From Spirochaetaceae bacterium (lineage in GTDB: Bacteria; Spirochaetota; Spirochaetia; Treponematales; Breznakiellaceae), in NCBI GenBank assembly GCA_031255315.1, contig JAIRSS010000228.1, positions 1 through 8,283 of the forward strand: a stretch of 8,283 nt of DNA. The letters are read 5' to 3'. A program made the position numbers and the translations under genes. Shown in pieces: positions 7,012 to 8,283 of the stretch. The stretch's first letter is position 1. The number at the start of each line of letters is the position of its first letter. The notes under the pieces are model-generated. The model made no database searches and had not been told where the DNA came from. It worked only from the letters and a program-made list of their open reading frames with translations.

Positions 7012-7778
7012 AAAACCTGATGTATTTTGTTATTGTGCTGAGTTTGTTTTTACTCAGCGCCTGCGGTATTGAGGATTATCCCTATCTTGAGCCGGTTGAG
7101 GAGAGTAATATAACCTGGGAGTTGAATGTGCAGGCTACAATACTGTTGCCGCCGAGTATTACCTCCCTACAGTTTACTCATTTCGCGATTTACTACCGTA
7201 TCTATATCAGCGGAGAATCCATACTCAGCAATATACTGCCCAGCGATATGAGTAAGATTAACCCTGCGTTGTATCAAAATTATGCGGCTTTTTTGCCCTA
7301 TACCCGGACCGATACTACCTCTGGTTCAACGCAGATTGGTACGCTTATTTCAAACCAAAAGTATTATCCCCTTTATACAGAAACGCTGGATCTGAAAGAT
7401 GTATTATCACGGTCAGCCATAGGTCAGCGCGTCGTGATAGATTTTAGGCAGACGACAACCGGGCGGCGGCCAACCCTGGAGATTGGCGGCAGGGAATATG
7501 TTCTCTGGCGCACCACCGGCAAAGAATCCCAGGGTGAAAACTTTGACATTAAACCAGACGGCGACCGGTCTTTCGTTAATACCGCTGAATTAAACAGCAG
7601 TCAATACGCCGATTCCAAAAATATTACGGCCAATAACGACGTGGCTGACAATACGATTTCAGGCGATCGGTATACCTATGTTTCTATGTATATTGTATCA
7701 ACCGGGTATGACACTAATTATAACCCCATCTTTTCCCAGCCAGCCCATATCGGCGTTTTCCGTCTTCCTGAGCCGTAA
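6957..7778 (+). CDS. Putative treponemal lipoprotein, function unknown
   Basis: I do not recognise a function. From the ATG at 6957 the product is 273 residues, with a lysine-containing n-region, a hydrophobic core (21-33) and a lipobox LLSAC (32-36), so Cys36 should be lipidated. The mature part is rich in Tyr, Ser, Thr and Asn, looks mostly beta-stranded and ends in a motif with YVSMYIVSTGYD and HIGVFRLPE that resembles other treponemal lipoproteins. The start is uncertain: ATGs at 6939, 6957 and 7020 are in frame. 7020 would leave a signal peptide with no positive charge, so I prefer 6957, which has a weak GGCGAG (6946-6951). This start overlaps the TPR gene by 55 nt. It is the last gene of the apparent operon; linkage to the TPR protein suggests an envelope role. 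Confidence 0.75.
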   Translation: MDKSGKQQNHCVVGIKFLKNLMYFVIVLSLFLLSACGIEDYPYLEPVEESNITWELNVQATILLPPSITSLQFTHFAIYYRIYISGESILSNILPSDMSKINPALYQNYAAFLPYTRTDTTSGSTQIGTLISNQKYYPLYTETLDLKDVLSRSAIGQRVVIDFRQTTTGRRPTLEIGGREYVLWRTTGKESQGENFDIKPDGDRSFVNTAELNSSQYADSKNITANNDVADNTISGDRYTYVSMYIVSTGYDTNYNPIFSQPAHIGVFRLPEP

Positions 7779-7799
7779 AATTTACTACCTCTTGGGCAA

Positions 7800-7819
7800 A
7801 ACGGCGAAATTATGCCGTT
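7800..7819 (+). terminator. Weak hairpin after the lipoprotein gene
   Basis: AACGGC (7800-7805) pairs with GCCGTT (7814-7819) around an 8-nt AT-rich loop, 22 nt after the stop codon. Only scattered T follow, so it is a poor intrinsic terminator; it may instead protect the 3' end of the operon mRNA. Confidence 0.25.
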
Positions 7820-8016
7820 CGTTGCGTTTAATCACTGGTGCTTCCCCGATGGACTTGTCCGGTTGCATATACCGTGTCTCCATGGGTCATAACTCTTTTC
7901 GCGGATGGCCGCCACGGATACCCACGATAGATTGGTGCTTTTTCCGGCTGTATTCCCTCTCTTGCGAGAGTATATCATCTTGCTGGTTTCCGAGGAATTG
8001 CTATGGGTTTATCCTG

Positions 8017-8053
8017 GGCGGCAGGGCTCCCCTCTCGCCATTCGTTCTTTTTT
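8017..8053 (+). terminator. Probable terminator before the glyS promoter
   Basis: GGCGG-C-AGGG (8017-8026) pairs with CCCT-C-TCGCC (8030-8039) around a 3-nt loop, with one C/C mismatch and one G/T wobble. A T-rich tail follows, ending in a run of six T (8048-8053). The tail begins a few bases after the stem, so efficiency is uncertain. It would end the long scpA operon about 240 nt beyond the lipoprotein stop codon and insulate glyS. Confidence 0.5.
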
Positions 8054-8061
8054 GCTATATA
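8053..8061 (+). promoter_or_regulatory. Predicted extended -10 promoter of glyS
   Basis: TGC followed by TATATA (8053-8061), overlapping a second option TATAGT (8058-8063), makes an extended -10 element. No convincing -35 hexamer lies at the right distance, which extended -10 promoters can tolerate. The predicted start is near 8068-8070, leaving a leader of about 65 nt. The TTGCTATA core is the same as before scpA. Confidence 0.45.
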
Positions 8062-8066
8062 GTATC

Positions 8067-8142
8067 ATCATGTCCGACGCAGTCCGTTGCCGGCGGCGCT
8101 GTGTGCCGGAGCATTATCAAATTGAGGAGCTATCATGTCCGA
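8067..8142 (+). repeat. Exact 11-nt direct repeat of the glyS start region
   Basis: ATCATGTCCGA occurs at 8067-8077 and again at 8132-8142, where it contains the real glyS ATG. The copies are 65 nt apart and therefore out of frame. Weaker similarity continues on both sides (GCTAT before, CGTT-x-CC-x-G after). Between them lies a CCGGC/GCCGG hairpin (8090-8094 with 8105-8109). Confidence 0.6.
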
Positions 8143-8283
8143 ATCGTTACCCGAATATCAGGGACCCGCAACCATGGAGAAGATCACGTCCCTTGCCAAG
8201 CGGCGTGGCTTTGTTTTTCAGTCTTCCGAGATTTACGGCGGTCAGAATGGCGCCTGGGATTATGGACCGCTGGGGACGGCGTT
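8135..8283 (+). CDS. glyS: Glycyl-tRNA synthetase, dimeric type (5' part only)
   Basis: The first 49 codons are in the window; the gene continues beyond it. The enzyme charges tRNA-Gly with glycine. The visible N-terminus has [16 protein letters not shown] followed by WDYGPLG, the class II motif region characteristic of the single-chain alpha2 glycyl-tRNA synthetase rather than the GlyQ/GlyS tetramer. The ATG at 8135 has a strong GAGGAG (8124-8129) five bases upstream, and an in-frame TGA at 8123 excludes an earlier start. A second ATG at codon 14 also fits the family but lacks a ribosome site. It is separated from the upstream operon by a probable terminator and has its own predicted promoter. 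Confidence 0.93.
   Translation, partial: MSESLPEYQGPATMEKITSLAKRRGFVFQSSEIYGGQNGAWDYGPLGTA

Larger units (their letters stand above)
7779..8134. other. Gene-free region between lipoprotein gene and glyS
   Basis: These 356 nt hold no gene I can name. Visible structures are a hairpin at 7800-7819 (AACGGC/GCCGTT), a short palindrome GGACTTGTCC (7851-7860), hairpins at 7901-7912 and 7957-7970 (CTCTC/GAGAG), a probable terminator (8017-8053) and the glyS promoter and leader. TGGTGCTT occurs twice (7836-7843, 7933-7940). A 32-codon minus-strand frame (7885 side to 7785) and a + frame open from the ATG at 7905 past the window end exist but lack good ribosome sites. I searched for tRNA, RNase P and SRP RNA signatures by eye and saw none. 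Confidence 0.6.

Noticed and set aside
7905..8283. Plus-strand frame open from the ATG at 7905 through the window end
   Set aside because: No ribosome site, it runs through the terminator and promoter and then out of frame through glyS, so the openness is most likely chance.

Overview
The window reads as a chromosomal stretch of a spirochaete, most likely a Treponema and possibly one of the roughly 50% GC termite-gut species. The clue is gene content rather than one marker: a single ORF joining cytidylate kinase to ribosomal protein S1 (an arrangement known from Treponema), a treponemal-looking Tyr/Ser/Asn-rich lipoprotein, and a dimeric-type glycyl-tRNA synthetase. The species is inference; no rRNA lies in the window.

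Layout. Positions 1-273 are a gene-free leader with one strong terminator (7-38), a second probable terminator (63-97), an almost perfect 33-nt inverted repeat (131-163) and a promoter (236-265) that sits almost directly on the scpA start codon. From 274 to 7778 seven genes run on the + strand with gaps of at most 52 nt or with overlaps, so they look like one operon: scpA, scpB, rluB, cmk/rpsA fusion, a GAF-AAA+ sigma-54 activator, a membrane-anchored TPR protein and a lipoprotein. Positions 7779-8134 are gene-free and hold a probable terminator (8017-8053), an extended -10 promoter and the leader of glyS, which starts at 8135 and leaves the window.

How they fit together. ScpA and ScpB are the kleisin and winged-helix partners of SMC in chromosome compaction. 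RluB modifies 23S rRNA. Cmk makes CDP from CMP, and S1 brings mRNA to the 30S subunit. The first half of the operon therefore serves chromosome segregation, ribosome function and nucleotide supply. The second half is an envelope/regulatory trio whose function cannot be read from the sequence.

The gene set is ordinary, and I see no mobile element, CRISPR array or defence system. The most interesting points concern translation initiation: a strong internal Shine-Dalgarno plus ATG exactly at the Cmk/S1 junction, a likely leaderless scpA mRNA, and an exact 11-nt repeat of the glyS start-codon region near the predicted 5' end of the glyS transcript.
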